This document shows positions 1-8,690 of a stretch of DNA of 64,000 nt, one piece after another; position 1 is the stretch's first letter, and the number at the start of each line of letters is the position of its first letter. Source of the stretch: Castellaniella caeni NBRC 101664. GTDB taxonomy: Bacteria > Pseudomonadota > Gammaproteobacteria > Burkholderiales > Burkholderiaceae_B. The notes beneath the pieces are model-generated. The model saw only the letters and a list, made by a program, of their open reading frames with translations, was not told the DNA's origin and made no database searches. The position numbers and the translations under genes were made by a program. Where the stretch lies: positions 1 through 64,000 of the forward strand of contig NZ_BCWN01000010.1 in assembly GCF_001592225.1 (NCBI RefSeq), read 5' to 3'.

Positions 1-115
1 AGCCACACAGTCCTTCCACCCAGGCGCAATCGTCCCGCCTCGTCTGGGTTTGGGGCTTTGGCGATGTTGTCGGCGCTGTTTTTGCGCTGCTTCGCGTCTC
101 GTCAGGCGGATAGGT

Positions 116-164
116 GGCTCGGATGGAGGGACAGTGTGGTTCTTCCTGTCCTGGCATCCGAGCC
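116..164. other. Strong stem-loop downstream of gdhA
   Basis: Outer arms GGCTCGGATG (116-125) and CATCCGAGCC (155-164) are perfect complements. Inner arms GGACAG (129-134) and CTGTCC (146-151) also pair, separated from the outer stem by a 3x3 internal loop. It lies 43 bases past the gdhA stop, so it could end gdhA transcription or protect its 3' end. There is no T-run on either side, so it is not a classic intrinsic terminator. I see no gene in 1-206. Confidence 0.6.
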
Positions 165-206
165 GTCTTGTCGCCGAGGCGTCGCTGTGTATCGTGTTTG
201 CGCGCC

Positions 207-1496
207 TCAGGGATAAAGGCCGCGCACCTGGCGGGCTTCGAGGATGCGCGAGCAGGCCACGATGAAGGCCGCCGTGCGCAGGGACACCTGGTGCTGCCGG
301 GCGGTGCCGGAGATGGCCGCATAGGCCGAGCGCATCATGGCTTCGAGGCGGTGGTTGATCTCTTGCTCGGTCCAGAAGAAGCTTGAGAAGTCTTGCACCC
401 ACTCGAAGTAGCTGACCGTCACCCCGCCGGCGTTGGCCACCACGTCGGGGACGATGACCGTACCCTTGGACGAGATGATGTCGTCGGCTTCTGGCGTGGT
501 GGGGCCGTTGGCGCCTTCGACCAGAATGCGCGTGCGGATGAGGTCGGCGTTATCGCTGGTGATCTGGCCTTCGAGGGCCGCCGGGATGAGGATGTCGGTT
601 TCGAGCGACCAGAACTCTTGCGGGTTGAGGGTTTGCGTTTCAGCGGCCCCGGCCACCCCGCCGTTTTCGCGCACGTGTTCGGCCAGCGCGGGCACGTTGA
701 GCCCGTGCGGGTTGTAGACGATACCCGTGTGGTCGTAGACGGCGATGACCTTGGCGCCCGCTTCGTTGAACAGCCGGGCGGCGGTGCCGCCCACGTTGCC
801 AAAGCCCTGGATGGCGACGCGCGCACCCTTGATGTCGATGCCTGATTCGCGGGCGGCCTCGCAGGCGATGACGTAGACGCCGCGCCCGGTGGCTTCGACC
901 CGACCCAGGCTGCCGCCCAGCGACACGGGCTTGCCGGTGACCACGCCCGTGGTGGTGCGGCCCTCGTTCATGGAGTACGTGTCCATCATCCAGGCCATGA
1001 CCTGGCCGTTGGTGTTCACGTCGGGGGCCGGGATGTCTTTGTTGGGGCCGATGATGTCGTGGATCTCGCTGGTGTAGCGGCGCGTGATGCGTTCGAGTTC
1101 GGCGTGCGAATACTTGCGCGGGTCGATGCGGATGCCGCCCTTGGCGCCGCCGAAAGGCAGGTTGACCGCGGCGGATTTCACCGACATCCAGGCCGACAGC
1201 GCCATGACTTCGGAGAGCGTGACGTCTTGGTGGAAGCGCACGCCGCCCTTGCCGGGGCCGCGCGAGGTGTTGTGCTGTACCCGGTAGCCTTCAAAGTGGG
1301 CGACCGTGCCGTCGTCGAGTTCGACGGGGACATCGACGATGAGAATGCGCTTGGGGCGCTTGAGGGTTTCGACCCATCGTGCCAGGGGGCCCAGATACGG
1401 AGTGACCCGATCGACCTGCTCGAGATAGATGCCCCAGGGGCCTGGGTGAGCAGCGTCGAGGTACGACGGTAGAACTTGGGAATGCGGTTCAGCCAT
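207..1496 (-). CDS. gdhA: Glu/Leu/Phe/Val-family glutamate dehydrogenase
   Basis: Cytoplasmic enzyme interconverting glutamate and 2-oxoglutarate plus ammonium. At 429 residues it has the length of the compact hexameric class. Seen: the N-terminal dimerisation/substrate domain with PFGGAKGG (114-121), whose Lys119 should be the catalytic lysine, then a Rossmann domain with QGFGNVGG (230-237). The ATG at 1496 has an AAAGG about 10 bases upstream. The gene is divergent from cysH across a 311-bp gap holding an imperfect palindrome. Cofactor preference (NAD or NADP) is not decided here. The family call is very safe; glutamate rather than leucine as substrate is inferred from context-free similarity. 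Confidence 0.93.
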   Translation of the reverse strand: MAEPHSQVLPSYLDAAHPGPWGIYLEQVDRVTPYLGPLARWVETLKRPKRILIVDVPVELDDGTVAHFEGYRVQHNTSRGPGKGGVRFHQDVTLSEVMALSAWMSVKSAAVNLPFGGAKGGIRIDPRKYSHAELERITRRYTSEIHDIIGPNKDIPAPDVNTNGQVMAWMMDTYSMNEGRTTTGVVTGKPVSLGGSLGRVEATGRGVYVIACEAARESGIDIKGARVAIQGFGNVGGTAARLFNEAGAKVIAVYDHTGIVYNPHGLNVPALAEHVRENGGVAGAAETQTLNPQEFWSLETDILIPAALEGQITSDNADLIRTRILVEGANGPTTPEADDIISSKGTVIVPDVVANAGGVTVSYFEWVQDFSSFFWTEQEINHRLEAMMRSAYAAISGTARQHQVSLRTAAFIVACSRILEARQVRGLYP

Positions 1497-1539
1497 GGTG
1501 TGCAGCCTTTTGACGAGTTAAGCATGTTCAAGGACATAC

Positions 1540-1564
1540 AACTGGCACCATTTTAGTGCCGGTT
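1540..1564. promoter_or_regulatory. Imperfect palindrome in the gdhA/cysH divergent region
   Basis: AACTGGCAC (1540-1548) and GTGCCGGTT (1556-1564) are inverted repeats with one mismatch around a 7-base AT-rich centre. It sits 44 bases before the gdhA start, where an operator or core promoter is expected. The rest of the 311-bp gap (1497-1807) shows no gene. The part before cysH (about 1657-1683) is AT-rich compared with its surroundings and is the likely cysH promoter zone, but no clear -35/-10 pair stands out. Confidence 0.35.
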
Positions 1565-1807
1565 TTGTTTCTCTTGCATCCGGACGGGCGCCGACTCGGG
1601 TTTTCCGGGGGGTACGGGCGCCCGGCGCCGGACGGGCCCGGCGGCGGCGCCAGGGTTATATGGAACCAACCATTTATTCGTTCGTCCGGCCTGGATGAGG
1701 GCGCACACTGGGCACCTTCGTCACTGGTCGGCGCGCCGTTTCGCGCAGCCGGTGGGCAAACCCGGGCGCCTGGCCTTTGGCCGGAGCCCGTCCGCTTTCC
1801 CTGGAGC

Positions 1808-2683
1808 ATGCCGATGCCGTCTTCTCTTTCGCCTTCCTTGCAGCCGCGCTGGCAGGCCCTGCTGGCCCGCCTGGCCGAGATCGCGGCAGCGCACCCGGAT
1901 GCGCTGCTGGCCTCGTCCATGGGCGTGGAGGACACCCTGCTCATCCACGCCTTGGCCCAGCAGCCCACCACGCGGCTGGGGGTGTTCATGCTGGATACAG
2001 GGCGGCTGCATGCCGAAACGCTTGCCATGGTGGACGTCATCCGCGCGCGCTACGGCATCGAGGTGCTGCGCGTGCACCCGGATGCGGGCGCGGTGGCGGC
2101 CCACGTGGCGGCGCATGGCGAGTACGCCTTCTATGAAAGCGTGGCCCTGCGCAAAGAATGCTGCGGCATTCGCAAGGTCGAGCCCCTGCGCCGCGCGCTG
2201 GCTGGGCATTCGGCCTGGATCACCGGCCAGCGCCGCGAGCAGTCCGTCACCCGGGCCGAAATCGCCGAAACCGAATGGGACGAGACCTTCGGCCTGCGCA
2301 AATTCAATCCGCTGGCGGGCTGGACGTCCGACGAGGTCTGGGCCGTGGTGCGCGCCCTGGACGTCCCCTACAACCCCTTGCACGACCGTGGCTATCCCTC
2401 GATCGGCTGCGAGCCCTGTACGCGCGCCGTGCGACCCGGCGAAGACCCGCGCGCCGGGCGCTGGTGGTGGGAACAGCGCGACAGTCGCGAGTGCGGCCTG
2501 CACGCCGCCAACCTGAACCACCCGCGCGTGCGCCCGCGCCTTGCCGCGCAGCCTGTCACGCCGCAGCCCCGTCCCGGCTTGTCGGCCACGGCGTTGCCTG
2601 CCGCCGGGCTCGACGCCCCGGCGGCCGAGGCCGCCCCGACGGGCGCCGCGTCACCCTTTCACCCCGCTTCTATTGAATCCTGA
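1808..2683 (+). CDS. cysH: Adenylylsulfate (APS) reductase, 4Fe-4S type
   Basis: Reduces APS to sulfite with thioredoxin or glutaredoxin as electron donor in assimilatory sulfate reduction. The start at 1808 (MPMPSSLSPSL) gives 291 residues; the frame stays open upstream to 1556, but that extension is Pro/Gly/Arg-rich and unlike the family. Seen: ALLASSMGVEDTLL PP-loop region, the cluster cysteine pairs KECCGIRK and IGCEPCTRA, and the C-terminal ECGLH with the redox cysteine. The two CC/CxxC pairs mark the APS-using type rather than the PAPS-using enterobacterial type. The last ~45 residues are an Ala/Pro-rich extension. Two bases separate it from cysD, so it is co-transcribed. Confidence 0.94.
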   Translation: MPMPSSLSPSLQPRWQALLARLAEIAAAHPDALLASSMGVEDTLLIHALAQQPTTRLGVFMLDTGRLHAETLAMVDVIRARYGIEVLRVHPDAGAVAAHVAAHGEYAFYESVALRKECCGIRKVEPLRRALAGHSAWITGQRREQSVTRAEIAETEWDETFGLRKFNPLAGWTSDEVWAVVRALDVPYNPLHDRGYPSIGCEPCTRAVRPGEDPRAGRWWWEQRDSRECGLHAANLNHPRVRPRLAAQPVTPQPRPGLSATALPAAGLDAPAAEAAPTGAASPFHPASIES

Positions 2684-2685
2684 TC

Positions 2686-3603
2686 ATGGCTCAAGCAACC
2701 CTGCAATCGACTCGAACCCACCTGGATTGGCTGGAATCCGAAGCCATCCACATTTTGCGCGAAGTGGCCGCCGAGTGCGCGCGCCCCGTCCTGCTGTTTT
2801 CCGGCGGCAAGGATTCCTGTGTGCTGCTGCGGCTGGCTGAAAAGGCCTTTCGCCCCGGCCGCTTCCCGTTTCCGCTCATGCACATCGATACCGGCCACAA
2901 CTTTCCCGAGGTGATCCGGTTCCGCGATCAACGCGCCGCCGAGCTGGGCGAAGAGCTCATCGTGCGCAGCGTCGAGGATTCGATCGCACGCGGCACCGTG
3001 GTGCTGCGCCACGCCACCGATTCGCGCAACGCCGCCCAGGCCACCACGCTGCTGGAATCCATCGCCGAGTTTCAGTTTGACGCCTGCATCGGCGGGGCGC
3101 GGCGCGACGAGGAAAAGGCGCGCGCCAAAGAGCGCATCTGCTCGTTTCGCGACGAGTTCGGCCAATGGGACCCGAAAGCCCAGCGGCCCGAGCTCTGGAA
3201 CCTCTACAACACCCGGGTGCATGCGGGCGAGAACATCCGCGTCTTCCCGATTTCCAACTGGACGGAGCTGGACGTCTGGCAGTACATCGAGCGCGAGCAG
3301 CTGGCGCTGCCTTCGCTGTACTACGCCCACGAGCGCGAAGTCGTGCGCCGCCAGGGCTTGCTGGTGCCGGTCACGCCGCTGACCCCGCCGCGCAAGGGCG
3401 AGCACCCCGAGCGCCTCACCGTGCGCTTTCGCACCGTGGGCGACGTGTCGTGCACCTGCCCGGTAGCCTCCGACGCGGCCACGCCCGCCGCCATCATCGC
3501 CGAGACGGCGCTGACCACCATCACCGAGCGCGGCGCCACGCGCATGGATGACCAAACTTCCGAAGCGTCCATGGAACGGCGCAAGAAACTGGGGTACTTC
3601 TAA
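2686..3603 (+). CDS. cysD: Sulfate adenylyltransferase subunit 2
   Basis: Catalytic small subunit of ATP sulfurylase, which with CysN makes APS from sulfate and ATP. Full length at 305 residues. Seen: PP-loop SGGKDS (39-44), the family blocks IDTGHNFPE and GGARRDEEKARAKER, and the C-terminal GDVSCTCPV. The stop codon TAA shares its last base with the cysN ATG, so translation is probably coupled. No PAPS-forming cysC is present, in keeping with the APS-type CysH just upstream. Confidence 0.96.
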   Translation: MAQATLQSTRTHLDWLESEAIHILREVAAECARPVLLFSGGKDSCVLLRLAEKAFRPGRFPFPLMHIDTGHNFPEVIRFRDQRAAELGEELIVRSVEDSIARGTVVLRHATDSRNAAQATTLLESIAEFQFDACIGGARRDEEKARAKERICSFRDEFGQWDPKAQRPELWNLYNTRVHAGENIRVFPISNWTELDVWQYIEREQLALPSLYYAHEREVVRRQGLLVPVTPLTPPRKGEHPERLTVRFRTVGDVSCTCPVASDAATPAAIIAETALTTITERGATRMDDQTSEASMERRKKLGYF

Positions 3604-4955
3604 TGAACGCCATCAACGAACTCTGGCAGGAAGGCCAGGAAAACCAGGAAACCGCCGTCTTGCGCCTGATTACGGCGGGCTCGGTGGACGACGGCAAGTC
3701 CACGCTCATCGGGCGTCTGCTGCTCGACAGCAAGGGCGTGTTTGCCGACCAGCTCAAAGCGATCGCCGGGTCGAAATACACGCGCGCGCCGGGCCAGGAG
3801 TACGACCTGGCGCTGCTCACCGACGGCCTGGAGGCCGAGCGCGAGCAGGGCATCACCATCGACGTGGCTTACCGTTACTTCGCCACCCCGGCGCGCAAGT
3901 TCATCGTGGCCGACGCGCCGGGCCACGAGCAGTACACGCGCAACATGGTCACGGGTGCGTCCACCGCCGATGCCGCCATCATCCTGATCGACGCCAGCCG
4001 CGTGACCGACGCCAGCCGCGTGACCGACGGCCAGTTGTTGCCGCAGACCAAGCGCCACAGCACGCTGGCGCAACTGCTGGGCCTGCGGCACATCATCGTG
4101 GCCGTCAACAAGATGGATCTGGTCGGCTGGGACGAGCGTGTCTTCCAGCGGATTCATGCCGCCTATCAGGATCTGGCCGAGCGCCTGGGGATCGCCTCGT
4201 ATCACATCGTGCCGCTGTCGGCGCTGTCGGGCGACAACGTCGTGCAGCGCAGCGAGCACACGCCCTGGTATGGCGGCCTGCCGCTGCTGTCCCTGCTGGA
4301 AACCCTGCCGCTGGAGACGGTGCAAGACAGCGGCCAGCCGCGCTTTTTCGTGCAGTGGGTCATCCGCCACAACGGCAGCGGCCCCGACGCCTTTCGCGGC
4401 TACGCCGGGCAGCTGCAGGGCGGGGCCTGGCGCACGGGCGACACCGTCCAGGTGCTGCCGGGCGGCGAGACGGCAGCCATCCGGCAGATTCTGCGCGGGG
4501 TCGAGGCCGTCGAACAGGCCCTGCCGGGCGACAGCATCACCGTGGTGCTCGACCGCGACATCGACCTGTCGCGCGGTGACCTGCTGGTGGCCGCCGCCGA
4601 CGCGCCCGTGGCGCGGCAGGACTTCGAGGCCGACATCTGCTGGCTGGATCAGCAGGCGCTCAATCCGGCGCGCTGGTACTGGCTCAAGCAGGGCTCGCGC
4701 CTGACGCAGGTGAAGGTGCGGGCCGTGCAGACGCGGCGCGACATCCACGAACTGCGCTCGGTCGCCTGGAGCGGCACTTTGGCCATGAACGACATCGGCC
4801 GCGTGCAGCTGCGCGCACGTGACCCGCTGGCGCTGGACGACTACGACGTGCAGCGCGCCACGGGCGCCTTCATTCTGATCGATGCCGCCAGCAACCAGAC
4901 GGCGGCCGCCGGTCTGGTGCGGCTGGACGCCGCGGGCGCGCAGCCCGCGGCGTGA
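3603..4955 (+). CDS. cysN: Sulfate adenylyltransferase subunit 1 (GTPase)
   Basis: GTPase subunit that drives APS formation by CysD. Seen: G1 GSVDDGKS (26-33), G3-like DAPGHEQ (105-110 region) and G4 NKMD (169-172), followed by EF-Tu-like beta domains. At 450 residues it ends without a CysC kinase domain, so it is the stand-alone form. Odd point: residues 130-135 (DASRVT) are repeated exactly at 136-141 because of an 18-bp tandem duplication at 3990-4025, between the G3 and G4 motifs. The frame stays open. Last gene of cysHDN; the next gene converges on it. Confidence 0.95.
   Translation: MNAINELWQEGQENQETAVLRLITAGSVDDGKSTLIGRLLLDSKGVFADQLKAIAGSKYTRAPGQEYDLALLTDGLEAEREQGITIDVAYRYFATPARKFIVADAPGHEQYTRNMVTGASTADAAIILIDASRVTDASRVTDGQLLPQTKRHSTLAQLLGLRHIIVAVNKMDLVGWDERVFQRIHAAYQDLAERLGIASYHIVPLSALSGDNVVQRSEHTPWYGGLPLLSLLETLPLETVQDSGQPRFFVQWVIRHNGSGPDAFRGYAGQLQGGAWRTGDTVQVLPGGETAAIRQILRGVEAVEQALPGDSITVVLDRDIDLSRGDLLVAAADAPVARQDFEADICWLDQQALNPARWYWLKQGSRLTQVKVRAVQTRRDIHELRSVAWSGTLAMNDIGRVQLRARDPLALDDYDVQRATGAFILIDAASNQTAAAGLVRLDAAGAQPAA
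3990..4025 (+). repeat. 18-bp in-frame tandem duplication inside cysN
   Basis: The unit GACGCCAGCCGCGTGACC occurs twice back to back (3990-4007 and 4008-4025) with no mismatch. It adds six residues to the CysN GTPase domain. Perfect identity suggests a recent slippage event or an error in the assembled sequence. Confidence 0.95.
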
Positions 4956-4995
4956 TCGCTGGCGCATGGGGCGTTTGCATCCGCGGGCCGGGCTT

Positions 4996-5670
4996 TCAGG
5001 TGCCGAACGCCTTCAGCCCGTCCAGATCGAGCACTTCGACAGCGCCATATACCACTTTGAGCAGGCCGGCCGCTTCGAGTGAGCGCAGGGCCTGGTTGGT
5101 GCGCTGGCGCGACATGCGCGCCAGATAGCCGATTTCTTCCTGCGTGATTTCGAGCCGGGTGCTGTTGCCAGGGTAGAGCAGGGGGTTGAACAGCTCGGCC
5201 AGGCAGCGTGCCACCCGCGCGTCGGGGGCCAGCAGGCGGTCGTGCTCGGCCTTGCCGATGAACTGCGCCACCCGTTCGTTGAGCTGGTGCAGCAAGAAGC
5301 GGTTGAAGGGGATGCTGCCGTCGAGCAGCCAGTTGAAGGTATCGCCCCGCAGCCGCGCGATGGTGCTGCGGCGCAGGGCGATGATGTCGTATTTGCGCGC
5401 CTCGCGCTTGAGCAGCGACCCTTCGCCGATCCAGCCGCCCGAGGGTACGCCGGTGAGCGAGGCCATTTTGCCGTCGGCATTGCCCACCGACACTTTCACC
5501 AGACCGTCGAGCACGCCGATCCAGGCGCTGGCGATGGCGCCCTTGTGTTCGATGATGGTGCCCGCTTCGATGTCCGCGATGGTGGTGTCGCGCAGCACGC
5601 GCGCCTGTTGCGCATCGTCGAGCAGGTCGAACCAGGCTGCGTGAGTTTCTAAAACCCGCGACAGGTTCAT
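4996..5670 (-). CDS. Crp/Fnr-family transcription regulator
   Basis: 224 residues: N-terminal cyclic-nucleotide-binding-like beta barrel (about 15-125), dimer helix (125-150) and a C-terminal winged helix-turn-helix (about 150-218). The only cysteine is Cys156, so an FNR-type iron-sulfur sensor is excluded. The recognition helix reads SRQRTNQ (187-193): the Arg is kept from Crp but the Crp glutamate is Gln, which suggests a half-site other than TGTGA. Divergent from the acyl-CoA synthetase/liv cluster, which it probably controls; a TGTCA-N6-CGACA palindrome lies 28 bases before its start. The ligand is unknown. Confidence 0.88.
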   Translation of the reverse strand: MNLSRVLETHAAWFDLLDDAQQARVLRDTTIADIEAGTIIEHKGAIASAWIGVLDGLVKVSVGNADGKMASLTGVPSGGWIGEGSLLKREARKYDIIALRRSTIARLRGDTFNWLLDGSIPFNRFLLHQLNERVAQFIGKAEHDRLLAPDARVARCLAELFNPLLYPGNSTRLEITQEEIGYLARMSRQRTNQALRSLEAAGLLKVVYGAVEVLDLDGLKAFGT

Positions 5671-5697
5671 GGGGAATTACCCTAGATCGTGAATGAA

Positions 5698-5713
5698 TGT
5701 CATATGTACGACA
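5698..5713. promoter_or_regulatory. Candidate Crp/Fnr-family operator
   Basis: TGTCATATGTACGACA is a near-perfect palindrome (one mismatch between arms TGTCATA and TACGACA) of the two-half-site layout used by Crp-family proteins. It lies between the regulator start (5670) and the divergent synthetase (5815). Likely bound by the neighbouring regulator; inferred, not shown. Confidence 0.45.
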
Positions 5714-5771
5714 GTTCTGGTGGCGGACAGCTTGTACCTTAAGCCCCGTATCGCCCGATAGAGGCGCATCA

Positions 5772-5801
5772 CCCAGCCCTGTGGTTCGCACGGGGGCTGG
5801 G
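5772..5801 (+). other. 5' leader hairpin before the acyl-CoA synthetase gene
   Basis: CCCAGCCC (5772-5779) pairs perfectly with GGGCTGGG (5794-5801) around a 14-base loop. It ends just before the AGGAGA ribosome-binding site of the gene starting at 5815, so it could affect message stability or translation. Confidence 0.5.
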
Positions 5802-5814
5802 CCTAGGAGACATC

Positions 5815-7776
5815 ATGGTACAGGAAACCACCCTTGCGGTGACCTTCCCCGCGTTGTTGATGCACCATGCGCAGGTTCGCGCCCAGCGGCCCGCCATGCG
5901 GGAGAAAGACCTGGGCATCTGGCAAACCCTGACCTGGGCTCAGGTGGCCGCCGAAGTGCGCCGCGTGGCCGCCGGCCTGGCGCACCTGGGCGTGGCCGTG
6001 GACGAGCACGTGGCCATCGTCGGCGAGAACCGCCCGCGCCTCTACATGGCGATGATGGCGGCGCAGTGTCTGGGGGCGATTCCGGTGCCGCTGTATCAAG
6101 ACGCCGTGGCCGACGAGATGGCCTTCGTGCTGCAGGACGCCGAGGTCGGCGTGGTGGTGGTCGAAGACCAGGAACAGCTCGACAAGATGCTCGAAGTCTC
6201 CGACCGCTGCCCCGCGCTGCGGGCGCTGGTGTACGACGATCCGCGTGGCCTGCGCAACTACCAGGATGCGCGCCTGCTGTCCTGGGATGCCTTGCTGGCG
6301 CTGGGCGATGCCCGCCGCGCCCGGCAGCCCGACGAAATCGACGCGCGCATGGCCGCCATTGCCGCGGACGACACCGCAGCCATGTTCTACACCTCGGGCA
6401 CCACGGGCAAGCCCAAGGGGGTCGTGCTCAGCCACCAGGCGCTCATCGACCGCGCCCGCGTCATCGAGCGCTTCGAGGGCCTGACCGACCACGAAGACGT
6501 GCTGGCCTACCTGCCGCCCGCCTGGATCGGCCAGAACATGTTTTCCTATACGCAGTTTCTCACCACGGGCTTTACCGTCAATCATCCCGAATCCCCCGAG
6601 ACGGTGGCCATCGACATGCGCGACATTGGCCCCACCTATTATTTCGCGCCGCCGCGCGTGCTCGAAGGGCTGCTTACGCACGTGATGATCCGCATGGAAG
6701 ACGCCGGGCGCTTCAAGCGCTGGCTGTTTCACCACGCCATGGCGCTGGCGCGCCGCGTAGGCCCCCACATCCTCGATGGCGACGGCTCGGTGGGCTTCTG
6801 GGATCGCTGCAAATACGCGTTGGGCACGCTGCTCGTCTACGGCCCCTTGCGCAATACGCTGGGCATGAGCCGGGTGCGGGTGGCGTATACCGCGGGCGAG
6901 GCCATCGGGCCCGACCTCTTCGTGTTCTACCGCTCGATCGGCATCAACCTCAAGCAGCTGTACGGCTCGACCGAAACCTCGGTCTTCGTCTGCGTGCAGG
7001 CCAACGGCCAGGTACGCGACGATACCGTCGGCCCGCCGTGCGCTGGCGTCGATATCCGCGTGGCCGACAGCGGCGAAATCCAGGTGCGCAGCCCAGGCCT
7101 GTTCACGGGCTACTACCGTAATCCCCAGGCCACCGCCGAATCCTACACCGAAGACGGCTGGTATCACACGGGGGACGCCGGCTATCTGGATGCCGACGGG
7201 CAGTTGAAGATCATCGATCGCGCCAAGGACGTCGGGCGCCTGGCCGACGGCAGCCTGTTCGCGCCCAAGTACATCGAAAACAAGCTCAAGTTCTTCCCCT
7301 TCATCAAAGAAGTGGTGGCTTTCGGCGCCGACCGTCCCGAGGTCTGCGCCTTCATCAACATCGACCTCGAAGCCGTGGGCAACTGGGCCGAACGCCGTGG
7401 CCTGCCTTATGCCGGCTATACCGATCTGGCATCCAAGGACGAGGTCTATGCGCTCATCCGTGACTGTGTCGAACAGGTCAACCGCGACCTTGCCCAAGAC
7501 CCCAAGCTGGCCGCCTCGCAGGTGGCGCGCTTCCTCATCCTGCACAAAGAGCTCGACCCCGACGACGACGAACTCACCCGCACGCGCAAGGTGCGCCGGG
7601 CCTTCATCGCGCAGAAATACGCGGTGCTCGTCGAGGCCCTGTTCCAGGGGCTGGATCAGCAGTACATCGAGACCGAGGTTAAGTTCGAAGATGGCCGTAC
7701 GGGCCGCATTGCCGCCCACCTGCGCATCGAGCCCGCCGAGGTGGCCTTGCCCGAACCCCTGAAGAAGGTGGCGTAG
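5815..7776 (+). CDS. AMP-dependent (long-chain) acyl-CoA synthetase
   Basis: Activates a carboxylic acid to its CoA thioester through an acyl-AMP. Seen: phosphate-binding loop TSGTTGKPKG (193-202), YGSTE (383-387), WYHTGDAG (449-456) and the hinge IIDRAKDV. 653 residues fits the long-chain acyl-CoA synthetase class. It has an AGGAGA ribosome-binding site seven bases before the ATG. Its stop directly abuts the livG ATG, so it is the first gene of the transporter operon. The substrate is probably the molecule imported by the Liv proteins; identity is unknown. Confidence 0.9.
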   Translation: MVQETTLAVTFPALLMHHAQVRAQRPAMREKDLGIWQTLTWAQVAAEVRRVAAGLAHLGVAVDEHVAIVGENRPRLYMAMMAAQCLGAIPVPLYQDAVADEMAFVLQDAEVGVVVVEDQEQLDKMLEVSDRCPALRALVYDDPRGLRNYQDARLLSWDALLALGDARRARQPDEIDARMAAIAADDTAAMFYTSGTTGKPKGVVLSHQALIDRARVIERFEGLTDHEDVLAYLPPAWIGQNMFSYTQFLTTGFTVNHPESPETVAIDMRDIGPTYYFAPPRVLEGLLTHVMIRMEDAGRFKRWLFHHAMALARRVGPHILDGDGSVGFWDRCKYALGTLLVYGPLRNTLGMSRVRVAYTAGEAIGPDLFVFYRSIGINLKQLYGSTETSVFVCVQANGQVRDDTVGPPCAGVDIRVADSGEIQVRSPGLFTGYYRNPQATAESYTEDGWYHTGDAGYLDADGQLKIIDRAKDVGRLADGSLFAPKYIENKLKFFPFIKEVVAFGADRPEVCAFINIDLEAVGNWAERRGLPYAGYTDLASKDEVYALIRDCVEQVNRDLAQDPKLAASQVARFLILHKELDPDDDELTRTRKVRRAFIAQKYAVLVEALFQGLDQQYIETEVKFEDGRTGRIAAHLRIEPAEVALPEPLKKVA

Positions 7777-8610
7777 ATGAGTCTCACCGCAAGTGAAACC
7801 GCAGGCGTGCAGGTGGTGGACGATGATCGCGCGGCGCGCATCGGTGCCGTCATCCTCGACCTGCAGCGCATTTCTCTGTCGTTTGGCGGGGTCAAGGCGC
7901 TCACCGACATTTCCTTTGACGTGCGCGAGCACGAGATCCGCGCCATCATCGGCCCCAACGGGGCGGGCAAAAGCTCGATGCTCAACGTCATCAATGGCGT
8001 CTACACCCCGCAAGAAGGCCGCATTCTGCTGCAAGGCCGACAGTTTGCCCGCATGAACCCGCGCCGCGCCGCCGAAATGGGCATTGCGCGCACCTTCCAG
8101 AACCTGGCCTTGTTCAAGGGCATGAGCGTGCTCGACAACATCATGACGGGGCGCAACCTGCGCATGAAAAGCGGCATCCTCGCGCAGGCCCTGCGCCTGG
8201 GTTCGGCCGAGCGCGAAGAACTGGCGCACCGCGCCTTCGTCGAAAACATCATTGATTTCCTGCAGCTGCAGGCCTATCGCAAGACGCCGGTGGGGCGCCT
8301 GCCCTATGGTCTGCAAAAGCGCGTCGATCTGGGGCGGGCGCTGGCCATGGAGCCGCGCATGCTGCTGCTCGACGAACCCATGGCGGGCATGAACATCGAA
8401 GAAAAGCAGGACATGAGCCGCTACATCCTCGACGTCAACGACGAGTTCGGCACCACCATCGTGCTCATCGAACACGACATGGGGGTGGTGATGGACATTT
8501 CCGACCGCGTCGTCGTGCTCGATTATGGCCGCAAGATCGGCGACGGCACGCCCGACGAGGTGCGCGGCAATCCCGAGGTGATCCGGGCCTATCTGGGCAC
8601 GACCCATTGA
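7777..8610 (+). CDS. livG: Liv-type ABC transporter ATP-binding protein
   Basis: One of two ATPases of a high-affinity branched-chain-amino-acid-type (HAAT) importer. 277 residues. Seen: Walker A GPNGAGKS (59-66), the LivG-typical signature variant LPYGLQKRVDLGRAL, Walker B LLLDEPMAGM and the H-loop IEHDMGVV. An N-terminal extension of about 25 residues precedes the ABC fold. Starts immediately after the synthetase stop. LivG-family proteins also serve importers of urea, amides and aromatic or aliphatic acids, so the gene name marks the family, not the substrate. Confidence 0.92.
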   Translation: MSLTASETAGVQVVDDDRAARIGAVILDLQRISLSFGGVKALTDISFDVREHEIRAIIGPNGAGKSSMLNVINGVYTPQEGRILLQGRQFARMNPRRAAEMGIARTFQNLALFKGMSVLDNIMTGRNLRMKSGILAQALRLGSAEREELAHRAFVENIIDFLQLQAYRKTPVGRLPYGLQKRVDLGRALAMEPRMLLLDEPMAGMNIEEKQDMSRYILDVNDEFGTTIVLIEHDMGVVMDISDRVVVLDYGRKIGDGTPDEVRGNPEVIRAYLGTTH

Positions 8611-8616
8611 ACGGCG

Positions 8617-8633
8617 GCGCGGCGTGGCCGCGC
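8617..8633 (+). other. Intergenic hairpin livG-livH
   Basis: GCGCGGC (8617-8623), loop GTG, GCCGCGC (8627-8633): a perfect 7-bp stem in the 80-bp gap between two operon genes. No T-run follows, so it is more likely a stability or processing element than a terminator. Confidence 0.4.
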
Positions 8634-8690
8634 GTCTCCGTCCGCGGGCCGAGGCAGGCCGCCGGGCGGGGCTGAGACAAGGAGAAGGCA

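Noticed and set aside
50-386. Two small plus-strand frames near the window start
   Set aside because: No ribosome-binding site; one overlaps the gdhA end antisense and the other covers the hairpin at 116-164.
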